Below, in pieces: positions 17,986-26,608 of a stretch of 64,000 nucleotides of DNA; positions within the stretch are counted from its first letter, which is position 1; each line of letters starts with the position of its first letter. This stretch comes from Sphingobacterium sp. UGAL515B_05 (GTDB taxonomy: Bacteria; Bacteroidota; Bacteroidia; Sphingobacteriales; Sphingobacteriaceae), in the NCBI RefSeq assembly GCF_033097525.1, contig NZ_CP109907.1:3906001-3970000 (forward strand), given 5' to 3'. A program made the position numbers and the translations under genes. Below the pieces are notes generated by a model. The model saw only the letters and a program-made list of their open reading frames with translations. It was not told the DNA's origin and did no database searches.

Positions 17986-18853
17986 CTTCCGGTGTGCGAT
18001 ACTGCTTTAGAAAATCTCGGGGCGTACTACCCTTAACATCTTTAAAATGTTTGTTAAAATTTGAAATATTATTGTAACCACTTTTGTAGCAGGTCTCTGT
18101 GATATTGTATTGTCCTTCCATCAATAATTTTGCCGCGTGACCAATGCGTATCTCTTTGATAAAATCTACTAAGGTCCTGTTTGTTTGCATTTTGAAGAAA
18201 CGACAAAAGGCAGAGGAAGACATAGGTACTATTGAAGCTACATCCTGTAGGGTTATATCCTCTCTAAAATGCTTGAATATATAGTCGAAAACTCGGTTAA
18301 TACGATTGGCATCTGTCGAATTTTCAATGATATTGAAGGATGGTGAAGATAATGTCCTATAGGAATTGGATAAGGCCAATTTGTCTAAAAGCTGTAGCAT
18401 CAATACCGCTCGGGACAGCCCTGAGGCAACCAGCATCTCATTGAGAATATCTTTAGCCTGTCTAACTATAGGCCCTGAAAACAACACTCCTTTTGCTGCA
18501 TTAATAAACAACTGGTTCAGAAGAATTGCTTCGGGCTTGGTCAGAAAATCTTTACCCAAAAAATCAGGATAAAAATGAACGATGGATGCCGTGGCCGGTT
18601 TATCCTTATCGAGTGTATTGTAATATTGCCAGCAATGCGGAAGATAGCTTCCTAACAATACCAGTTCGTCACCTTCAAAATCCTCAATGTGATCCCCTAT
18701 GAATCGTTTCCCCATACAATTACCCAATAAGACAATCTCAAAGTTTCGATGTGACTTTAATGAAGTGTATTTTTTGATTTCAAGTTCTTCGCTACGGACA
18801 GTAAATGACTGATCCGGTGGGAAAGTAAAGTTTTCATAAATATGCTGCATCAT
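17972..18853 (-). CDS. AraC-family transcriptional regulator
   Basis: A 293-residue regulator with an N-terminal cupin-like sensing domain (about 15-130, with FIGDHIEDFEGDELVLLG) and a C-terminal pair of helix-turn-helix motifs (about 190-290). The second half reads ITETCYKSGYNNISNFNKHF followed by KGSTPRDF, the family signature. It faces the mutarotase convergently and the SusC gene divergently, and its start is 41 bases from a perfect 12-bp palindrome. The placement suggests that it controls the symporter/catabolic operon or the SusC/SusD locus in response to a sugar. ATG codons at 18853 and 18850 are both possible starts. Confidence 0.88.
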   Translation of the reverse strand: MMQHIYENFTFPPDQSFTVRSEELEIKKYTSLKSHRNFEIVLLGNCMGKRFIGDHIEDFEGDELVLLGSYLPHCWQYYNTLDKDKPATASIVHFYPDFLGKDFLTKPEAILLNQLFINAAKGVLFSGPIVRQAKDILNEMLVASGLSRAVLMLQLLDKLALSNSYRTLSSPSFNIIENSTDANRINRVFDYIFKHFREDITLQDVASIVPMSSSAFCRFFKMQTNRTLVDFIKEIRIGHAAKLLMEGQYNITETCYKSGYNNISNFNKHFKDVKGSTPRDFLKQYRTPEAICV

Positions 18854-18893
18854 AATAAAAGCCTTTAACGGGTTTAAAAATTACCAGATTATA

Positions 18894-18905
18894 GCAACCG
18901 GTTGC
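18894..18905. promoter_or_regulatory. LacI-type operator-like palindrome between the AraC and SusC genes
   Basis: GCAACCGGTTGC is a perfect 12-bp palindrome with the central AACCGGTT typical of LacI/GalR-family operators. It lies 41 bases upstream of the AraC start and about 235 bases upstream of the SusC start. No LacI-family gene is in the window, so a distant regulator is implied. Confidence 0.5.
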
Positions 18906-19139
18906 ATAGCTTAGTTAAAGGTAAGAAAAAAAAATATGAAAGTATAAAATTGGCGCATCTTGTATGTAAAATCTTTAGTGCAAAAAAACATTACAAAAGA
19001 GCAAATTACTGGTGGTTCTCGCTATTTAATATCCTGAGATTTATTCCTGTCATCATTTGTGAAAAATAAAGACTTATAAATAACCAAGTTCACTATTGTC
19101 TTTTCTTTCGAGACTAGGGGACCCTGAATACAGATAATT

Positions 19140-22100
19140 ATGAAAAAAGCGAAATTAACACAGTTTCAAAATTGGCACAAAAGCACAAAAAATGTTGTGC
19201 TCTTTTGTGCTTTGGCTGTCGCCTGCAGCCCTAGAGAGGCGGTAGCGAGAGCATTATTAATGGAGGGCGAGCATCGGGAAATGGTTCCGTCTGAACTTAC
19301 TCAGGAAGATATCATTGTAAATGGTCGCGTGATTGACAGGGACGGGAAACCGATGATCGGAGTGTCCGTTTCAGAAAAAGGGAAGCGAAATCAACAGACT
19401 ACGGATAAAGATGGTCATTATCAGATCAAAGTTGCTTCATCGGCAATATTGGTTTTCACCTATGTTGGACATGAAACCGTCGAACAAGCAGTTGCTGGAC
19501 AGAAGACGCTCAATGTTTCTTTGAAAGTAGGAACGAACGATCTGAATGAGGTTGTGGTAGTTGGATATACTTCGCAGAAAAAATCTTTGATTACCGGATC
19601 TATTTCAACAATGAAAGTGGATGAGCGGATGAATGCGATTCCAACGACCTCTGCGGGAAATCTTCTCATCGGTAAGCTATCGGGTGTTAATGTAAGTACA
19701 GTTAATGCAATCCCGGGATCACAACCTGCAATCAGTGTGCGGACAAAGTCTTCGCTTAATGATCAAAATGTTATTTATGTAATTGATGGTGTTGTTCGGG
19801 GATCGGGAGATTTTAATAACCTGAGTCCAAATGAAATCGATGAGATTTCGGTGTTAAAGGACGCAGCTTCAGCAGCCATTTATGGGGCTCGTTCGGCAGG
19901 AGGTGTAATCTTAGTGACCACTAAAAGAGGAACGCAGGGTAGGCCGGTCTTTAACTATTCAGCAGGATATAGTATCGACACGCGAACAAAGAATGTAAAT
20001 CTAACGAGTGCCGTGCAGGCCGGTGAACTTTATACGCGTATTAATGGTGCTGCTGACCCTGCGGGATGGGCCTGGTCTCAGGAGGAACTAGATCATTATA
20101 AGACAATCAATAATGGTTGGGGCTACGATCAGCTGGAAACAGTATGGCGCAATCCATCCACACAAACACACAATCTTAGTGTGAATGGTGGGAGTGATAA
20201 GGTGCGATATTTTGGTGCTGCATCATATGTTAAGCAAACAGGATTTTTAGATCCGCTTACCTATGATAAGTATAATATTCGGATGAATGTAACTGCCGAT
20301 ATTACGAAGGATCTTGAAATATTTTCAGGTTTTGCGCTTTATAACAACTTTACTGGAAATGCTGTTTTTGAAGATGCAGCGGCCAATTATGGTAAGTTGC
20401 GCGTATGGCAGCCTGATCAGCCGGTATACACGGATAATGGTCAATACATCGATTATGGGTGGATTGCCAATATGGGGGCGAGTGTAGATGGAACTGCTGG
20501 TTATAATAAGGCAAAAATGTTGAAACCACAATTGATTATAAGCGGAACTTACAAGGCTCCGTTTTTAGATGGGTTGAAAGCCAAAGTGTCGTATGCAAGA
20601 AGCTGGTCTAATGAAATTACTCAAAAGTTTTATAAGAACTATCCATTATTTTTAATGAAAAGAAGTGGTCCAAATAATCGTATTATTTCGACTGCTGACA
20701 GCGATATTGTTGGAACGAGAAAATCAACTTGGGTTGGAAAGGATTTTATTGAACGAAAATCGACCTATAGTGACGATAAACAGTTCAATGTTCAGCTGAA
20801 CTACGATCATGTATTTAATGGTGTACATCGGGTATCTGGAGCTTTGGTTACAGAGTGGTATGAAGGTGGAGGAGCAGGCATCACAGGTGGAAGGGAAACT
20901 TTTCCGGTGTATCTAACTGACCAATTTTGGGCGGCTAGTAGTGCACGTGCTGATGGTTGGGCTGATGGTGATACAGACTTTCTCAATGGGCGGATGTCTT
21001 ATGTCGGACAGTTTAATTATGCCTATGCGGACAAATATTTAGTTAATTTTTCTTTCCGCGAAGATGGTTCCATGCAATTTGCACCGAATGAGCGCTGGGG
21101 ATTCTTTCCAGCAGGTTCGGTCGGATGGGTTGCTTCGGAAGAGAAATTTTTCAATAAATCAGTGATCCAATTTTTGAAATTCAGGGGATCGGTCGGTTTG
21201 ACAGGGAATGATGCAGTTGGAGGTGGAGGATGGCAATGGCAGGAAGCTTATAAAGCCGGAAGTTCAGCTTATTTTGGCACAAGCCCTTCTCCTTCTGTCG
21301 GAATCGGCTACGGTCCTGTGGTCAACCCTAATTTGACTTGGGAAAAATCATTGAGTTACAATTTTGGAGCGGATATGAATTTTCTGAAGAATTGGAATAT
21401 TTCACTCGATTATTGGTATCGGAATACCTATGATATTTTGAAGAATCGTCAATTATCCCTTCCGACAACTTTTAGTTTGTCTATGCCAGATGAGAACTAC
21501 GCAAAAGTCAAAGCACAGGGATTCGATCTGCAGTTGGGGTATCGTAAGGATCGGCCGGATTTCTCCTATTATGCAAATCTGACGATGTCCTATGGCTGGA
21601 ATAAGGTAATTACACAGGATTATGCGCAGAATGCACAGACGATTGATGTGCCTGTTGGCAAATCGTTGAGTTATATCACAGGTTGGCAGTATGATCGTAT
21701 CTTGAGAACTCAAGCAGATGTGGATGCCTTTGTTGCCGCAAATCCGAATTATAAGCATAATGGTTTGTCTCCGGCATTAGGGATGATGGTGTACAAGGAT
21801 TTGAGTGGACCTGATGGTAAACCGGATGGAAATATCGATGATTGGGACCGCGTGATGTTAAAACCAAATAATAATCCTGTTGTATATGGTCTAAACCTAG
21901 GTGGGAGCTGGAAAGGATTTCATGTGGATATGATGCTTTCAGGACGTTTGGGAGAGAAAAAATGGATGAATGATCTTGCTGGAGGGGTAGAATGGAACCG
22001 CATGTGGGATCAATGGTATTCGGACAGCTGGACGCCGGAGAACCCAAATGCGACTTTGCCGAAGCGTGTGAGTGCCAATAATGCAAGTACATATCAAACA

Positions 22101-22340
22101 AACAGTGCCTATTGGTTGAAAGATGGCAGTTTTATGCGGATGAAATACCTGACTTTAAGTTACGATTTACCAAAGGGGAAATTTTATAATAAAGTTTTTG
22201 ATAACATAAGGATTTTCGCTACAGGGACCAATCTCTTTGTGCTTAGCCCATTCAATAAATATTATGATCCGGAGATTGGTGGTGGCAATGCATTCCCTGT
22301 ATTGCGTTCATACAATTTTGGTATCGATGTTAAATTTTAA
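19140..22340 (+). CDS. SusC/RagA-type TonB-dependent outer-membrane transporter
   Basis: A 1066-residue outer-membrane channel. An N-terminal signal (about residues 1-38) is followed by a carboxypeptidase-regulatory-like beta-sandwich (about 58-130, VNGRVIDRDGKPMIGVSVSE), a TonB box region (NEVVVVGYTSQKK), the plug with IYVIDGV-type phrase VIYVIDGVVRGSGD and SVLKDAASAAIYGARSAGGV, and a 22-strand barrel. It lacks the STN domain that couples to an ECF/FecR system, unlike the SusC at the end of the window; AraC or LacI control is therefore more likely. The SusD partner follows after 12 bases. It would import oligosaccharides made outside the cell into the periplasm, where the many exo-glycosidases act. 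Confidence 0.95.
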   Translation: MKKAKLTQFQNWHKSTKNVVLFCALAVACSPREAVARALLMEGEHREMVPSELTQEDIIVNGRVIDRDGKPMIGVSVSEKGKRNQQTTDKDGHYQIKVASSAILVFTYVGHETVEQAVAGQKTLNVSLKVGTNDLNEVVVVGYTSQKKSLITGSISTMKVDERMNAIPTTSAGNLLIGKLSGVNVSTVNAIPGSQPAISVRTKSSLNDQNVIYVIDGVVRGSGDFNNLSPNEIDEISVLKDAASAAIYGARSAGGVILVTTKRGTQGRPVFNYSAGYSIDTRTKNVNLTSAVQAGELYTRINGAADPAGWAWSQEELDHYKTINNGWGYDQLETVWRNPSTQTHNLSVNGGSDKVRYFGAASYVKQTGFLDPLTYDKYNIRMNVTADITKDLEIFSGFALYNNFTGNAVFEDAAANYGKLRVWQPDQPVYTDNGQYIDYGWIANMGASVDGTAGYNKAKMLKPQLIISGTYKAPFLDGLKAKVSYARSWSNEITQKFYKNYPLFLMKRSGPNNRIISTADSDIVGTRKSTWVGKDFIERKSTYSDDKQFNVQLNYDHVFNGVHRVSGALVTEWYEGGGAGITGGRETFPVYLTDQFWAASSARADGWADGDTDFLNGRMSYVGQFNYAYADKYLVNFSFREDGSMQFAPNERWGFFPAGSVGWVASEEKFFNKSVIQFLKFRGSVGLTGNDAVGGGGWQWQEAYKAGSSAYFGTSPSPSVGIGYGPVVNPNLTWEKSLSYNFGADMNFLKNWNISLDYWYRNTYDILKNRQLSLPTTFSLSMPDENYAKVKAQGFDLQLGYRKDRPDFSYYANLTMSYGWNKVITQDYAQNAQTIDVPVGKSLSYITGWQYDRILRTQADVDAFVAANPNYKHNGLSPALGMMVYKDLSGPDGKPDGNIDDWDRVMLKPNNNPVVYGLNLGGSWKGFHVDMMLSGRLGEKKWMNDLAGGVEWNRMWDQWYSDSWTPENPNATLPKRVSANNASTYQTNSAYWLKDGSFMRMKYLTLSYDLPKGKFYNKVFDNIRIFATGTNLFVLSPFNKYYDPEIGGGNAFPVLRSYNFGIDVKF

Positions 22341-22352
22341 ATCTTTTGCAAA

Positions 22353-24137
22353 ATGAAAACTAGAAAACTAATATATGGACTCTGTTTGGCGATGCTAACC
22401 AGCTGTAGTTTAGATTATAAAAATACGGGTGTCATTAATCCAGACAACGTCTGGATGGATAAGACCATGATTAATTCCTATTTGTCCGATGTTTACGGTA
22501 AGATGATGCCAGGGTGGCCAATTGCGGCTAACGGAACAGATGAGGGTATGAATCAACCGACGGACATGGGAAATTTTCCAAGGGGTTTGGTTACGGTAGA
22601 TAACCAAGGACAAGAGTTAAATTACGCTAATATTGACCGGATCAACTTTTTCCTGGATAAAATGGCAACGGTTACTGTACTTTCTGATGCTGAAAAGAAA
22701 CCGTTGGTCGGTCAAGCACTATTTTGGCGTGCATGGGATTATTGGGGAAAAGTGTGGAATGTGGGTGGTGTACCGTTGATTCTTCACTTTCAGGATGTGA
22801 CCAATGTACCTTCATTATTTGTAAACCGTAATTCAACAACGGAATGCATGACGCAGATTTTGAAGGACCTTGATGATGCCATCGCAAATCTTCCGGATGT
22901 TTGGACCGGAAGTGACTATGGACGTATTGATAAAGGTACGGCAATGGCATTTAAGGGACGTATACTATTACGTTATGCCAGCCCTTTATTTAATCCTAAC
23001 AATGATCAAAAACGTTGGGAATCAGCCTATAAGGCTAATAAAGATGCGGTTGATTTCTTAAAGAGCATGGGCAAGGGCTTATACGAAGGTAAATTTGAAG
23101 ATATCTGGTATAACGAGCGCAATAAGGAAGTCATTATGCTGAATCAGTTTTATAAACCTGATCATAAATTAGATCAAAAAAATGTTCGTCCCGGGCCGCT
23201 AACCAAAGATTATGCTAATGATAACCAGGCAATTCTTCCCTTATTGATGGCTTACCCCAAAAAGGATGGAACGCCCTTAAAGTTGGATCTCAATCGCTTG
23301 GCCAATGATCCAGTATATAATGAGCAATTTATGACTGATTTTTATGTCGGACGTGATCCTCGATTTTATGCAACAATCTTTAGTCCAGGTACGGCTTATC
23401 CGGCAAGCGATAAGTTAGTAGGAGGGATGAAGTATTGGAATACGATGAAAAAGGTGCCGGATGCAAGCTCTGCTACTGGATTTAGGTATGTGAGTTTAAT
23501 AAATGATGAACTGAAAGTAGGAGATGTATATTCTTCCGGATATTATCAACTTAAAGGAATTGATAAATCATTAACGCAGGCTACTGTATATGATGCAGAG
23601 ACAGATTGGGTAGAAATCCGCTTCGCAGAGGTATTGATGAACTATGGTGAATGTGCCAACGAAACAGGAAAGTCGGCGGAAGCGCTAGGAGTTTTGTATG
23701 ATATCCGTAAAAGAGCTGGTATCGAGGCTGGAAGTGGAAATTATGGTATCACGGCTAATTCTCAGACAAGCATCCGCCAAGCCTATATGGATGAGCGTTT
23801 TATTGAATTTGCTTACGAAGGGATGCGTTTCACTGATTTGCGTCGTTGGAAAAAATTTGACCTCTTGAATTCCCTTAAATATCGTTCAGGACTTTATGCT
23901 GTTATTAAAGATCAAGCAAATATAGCTTCTTTTGATTGGACCAAAGATATGTATGATCCTACCGTACGCAAGCTTTTCCGTTTTGAATATGTTCAGAATT
24001 TAGATGGCGATAATCAATATCAATTTAATGTCAACTTACAGCATTGGTTCTATCCACTGCAAAAGCAAGTAATCGATAGAAATTCAAAAATTGAACAAAA
24101 TAATGAATGGGGTGGAAGTTTTAATCCATTGAAATAA
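22353..24137 (+). CDS. SusD/RagB-family surface glycan-binding lipoprotein
   Basis: A 594-residue lipoprotein. The signal peptide ends in a lipobox LTSC with Cys18. The helical TPR-like SusD fold is visible in phrases such as GQALFWRAWDYWGKVW (near residue 125), GRILLRYASPLFNP (near 205) and the C-terminal DERFIEFAYEGMRFTDLRRW. It forms the lid of the SusC transporter encoded just upstream and helps to capture the glycan. A hairpin follows the stop, which could set a higher level of SusC/SusD transcript than of the enzyme genes downstream. Confidence 0.94.
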   Translation: MKTRKLIYGLCLAMLTSCSLDYKNTGVINPDNVWMDKTMINSYLSDVYGKMMPGWPIAANGTDEGMNQPTDMGNFPRGLVTVDNQGQELNYANIDRINFFLDKMATVTVLSDAEKKPLVGQALFWRAWDYWGKVWNVGGVPLILHFQDVTNVPSLFVNRNSTTECMTQILKDLDDAIANLPDVWTGSDYGRIDKGTAMAFKGRILLRYASPLFNPNNDQKRWESAYKANKDAVDFLKSMGKGLYEGKFEDIWYNERNKEVIMLNQFYKPDHKLDQKNVRPGPLTKDYANDNQAILPLLMAYPKKDGTPLKLDLNRLANDPVYNEQFMTDFYVGRDPRFYATIFSPGTAYPASDKLVGGMKYWNTMKKVPDASSATGFRYVSLINDELKVGDVYSSGYYQLKGIDKSLTQATVYDAETDWVEIRFAEVLMNYGECANETGKSAEALGVLYDIRKRAGIEAGSGNYGITANSQTSIRQAYMDERFIEFAYEGMRFTDLRRWKKFDLLNSLKYRSGLYAVIKDQANIASFDWTKDMYDPTVRKLFRFEYVQNLDGDNQYQFNVNLQHWFYPLQKQVIDRNSKIEQNNEWGGSFNPLK

Positions 24138-24195
24138 TTATAATTTAAAATTAACATAGAGTGGTTTAGGTGTATCCTTTAGTTAGTGTTTTTTT

Positions 24196-24226
24196 AGTTG
24201 GGCTGGCTATGCAGTCCAACTCTTTT
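24196..24226 (+). terminator. Hairpin after the SusD gene
   Basis: AGTTGGGCTG (24196-24205) pairs with CAGTCCAACT (24212-24221) with one G-T wobble and a 6-base loop; CTTTT follows. It is a probable partial terminator between SusC/SusD and the enzyme genes. Confidence 0.6.
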
Positions 24227-24258
24227 ACGATTATTTATAGGGAATTATCAAGAGTCCG

Positions 24259-26460
24259 ATGAAAGCGAAAATACTATTATTTATATTCTTAAATTTATTA
24301 GGACATGTTTTATTTGCACAGAAGAAGGCATTAAATGATTATGATATAAATTGGACAAGTCCTGGTCTAAATTCTCAAGGTTCTATGCCTATTGGTAATG
24401 GTGATATTGGTGCTAATGTTTGGGTAGAAGATAATGGTGATTTAGTGTTTTATATTTCGAAAACAGATGCCTGGAGTGAAGTGGGAAGAATACTGAAATT
24501 AGGAAGAGTAAGAGTATCAATCCAACCTAGTTCTATTAAAAAGAGCGGATTTTTGCAAACTTTAAAATTGCAGTATGGTGAAATGAAAATTAATTTGGGG
24601 GACACACAAATTAATTTTTGGGTCGATGCCAATAATCCTGTTATTGAAATGGATATTAAGAGCCCGAATGCCACAAAAGTTAAAGTGCAATATGAAAATT
24701 GGCATAAAGAAAGAAGATTGATAGCTGGTTCAGAAGGATTTTCAGTCTCTGGATTTGGAGAATCTTTAGGTGAAGTATTCCAAGAACCAGATATCGTTGT
24801 ATCTAATAATTCTGACAAAATTGTATCGTATCATCACAATAATTATTCGATTTGGAAAAGAAATCTTAGCATACAATCCCTAGAGAACACCTTGCAAAAT
24901 AACAGCGACCCATTATTAGGTTTAACCTATGGTTTGTTGATTCAGGGAAATGGATTAAAAAATGTTAACGATACTATTTTGGTCTCCAGTCGGGAGAGAA
25001 AGCAGCATCGAATTGAAATATTTCCATTTACAAAGAAAATCAATCCTGTTATCTGGCAAAATGAGTTAGTAAAAAGAGCTCATTTTATCGAAAGTCTCTC
25101 GTATCAAAAACGGTTGACGGCTCATCGAAAATGGTGGGTGGATTTTTGGAATCGATCTTATATTTTTATTACCGCAAATGATGAAAAAAATAGAGAAGAT
25201 GCGGAGAAAGTAACTCAAGGTTATATTTTGCAGCGGTTTATCAATGCATGTGCTGGTAGAGGTAACTTTCCGATTAAATTTAATGGAAGTATTTTTACAG
25301 TTGATACCTATAACAGAAAGGGAGAACGGCCAAATATGGATGCCGATTACCGCTCGTGGGGTGGTAGTTATTGGTGGCAAAATACGCGACTCATCTATTG
25401 GAGTATGCTATTGTCAGGCGATCTTGATTTGATGAAACCCTTTTTCAAGATGTATTTTGATGTATTGCCAATTAGAAAGGAAGCAACGAGAAAATATTAT
25501 CAACATGAAGGTGCGTTTTATCCTGAAACAATGGATTTTTGGGGGACATATAATATTGGAGATTATGGAAGTAATAGAGCAGGCTTAAAAGAAGGTTTTA
25601 CGATAAATCCCTATGTAAGGTATTATTGGTCAGGTGGATTGGAGCTGTCACTCATGATGTTAGATTATTATTCATTTACTAAAGATGCCGAATTTTTGAA
25701 AAAGATGGTACCTTTTGTATCTGAGATTTTAACGTTTTATGATCAGCATTGGAAAAGAGGTGTTGACGGTAAAATAAAATTTGATCCTGCGATGTCTCTG
25801 GAAACCTATCATACTGCAATAAATCCTTTACCGGAAATTGTAGGGATAAGGACGGTTGCTCAAAAAATGATGAATCTTCCGCAGAGTCACATATCAGCTT
25901 TAGATCGAGAAAAATGGTCAAAATTGATTGCTGATTTGCCGGCTCTTCCTATACACATTGTAAAGGGAGATACTTTACTTGCCCCTGCGCATGAATTTAG
26001 CAATAAAGCAAATGCGGAGAGTCCTGAACTTTATGCTGTGTTTCCCTATCGCGCTTACGGGTTGAAGAGGCCGAACCTAGCATTAGCCAAAAGAACTTTT
26101 CGTGCAAGAAATCATAAGGAGAATGGTGGTTGGCAGCAAAGTTCTATTCAAGCCACTCTTTTAGGCTTAACAGAGGAAGCAAAAAATATGATCATACAAA
26201 GTTATTCAAGCTGGGATAAGAATTTTAGATTTCCAGCTTTTTGGGGACCAAATTACGATTGGACACCCGATCAATGTCATGGGAATGTTGCCGCGATAGC
26301 ATTGCAACGTATGATCATCCAATATGAAGATGCTAACGTCGATTTGTTTCCCTCTTGGCCCAAAGAGTGGAATGTACGTTTTAAGTTAATGGGGCCAAAT
26401 AAGCATATTTATGAAGGAGAATACAAAAAAGGAGTATTAAAACTCAAGTCAAATCCGTAA
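24259..26460 (+). CDS. Secreted DUF5703-type putative glycoside hydrolase
   Basis: A 733-residue protein with a clean signal peptide (1-20, ending in VLFAQ). The N-terminal sandwich opens with GSMPIGNGDIGANVWVEDNG and FYISKTDAWSE, the phrases I associate with the DUF5703 family of Bacteroidota PULs. The larger C-terminal part is helix-rich and looks like an (alpha/alpha)6 barrel similar to GH95/GH65-type enzymes, with ESPELYAVFPYRAYGL and GGWQQSSIQATLLGL near the end. No activity can be assigned. The gene is plainly more AT-rich than its neighbours and uses many AT-ending codons, which hints at a separate origin. It is the first enzyme gene after SusC/SusD. Confidence 0.75.
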   Translation: MKAKILLFIFLNLLGHVLFAQKKALNDYDINWTSPGLNSQGSMPIGNGDIGANVWVEDNGDLVFYISKTDAWSEVGRILKLGRVRVSIQPSSIKKSGFLQTLKLQYGEMKINLGDTQINFWVDANNPVIEMDIKSPNATKVKVQYENWHKERRLIAGSEGFSVSGFGESLGEVFQEPDIVVSNNSDKIVSYHHNNYSIWKRNLSIQSLENTLQNNSDPLLGLTYGLLIQGNGLKNVNDTILVSSRERKQHRIEIFPFTKKINPVIWQNELVKRAHFIESLSYQKRLTAHRKWWVDFWNRSYIFITANDEKNREDAEKVTQGYILQRFINACAGRGNFPIKFNGSIFTVDTYNRKGERPNMDADYRSWGGSYWWQNTRLIYWSMLLSGDLDLMKPFFKMYFDVLPIRKEATRKYYQHEGAFYPETMDFWGTYNIGDYGSNRAGLKEGFTINPYVRYYWSGGLELSLMMLDYYSFTKDAEFLKKMVPFVSEILTFYDQHWKRGVDGKIKFDPAMSLETYHTAINPLPEIVGIRTVAQKMMNLPQSHISALDREKWSKLIADLPALPIHIVKGDTLLAPAHEFSNKANAESPELYAVFPYRAYGLKRPNLALAKRTFRARNHKENGGWQQSSIQATLLGLTEEAKNMIIQSYSSWDKNFRFPAFWGPNYDWTPDQCHGNVAAIALQRMIIQYEDANVDLFPSWPKEWNVRFKLMGPNKHIYEGEYKKGVLKLKSNP

Positions 26461-26608
26461 AAATAAAAGACTAATACGATCTTTTACGTTCATAAATGAG
26501 TATAATAATAAAGTGGTTTATATGATTTGTTATTCGAGATTTTCAGTAAATAGTGAGTGTATATTTATATAGTTCTCTAGTTTTAATCAAACTAAAATAA
26601 ATAAAAGG

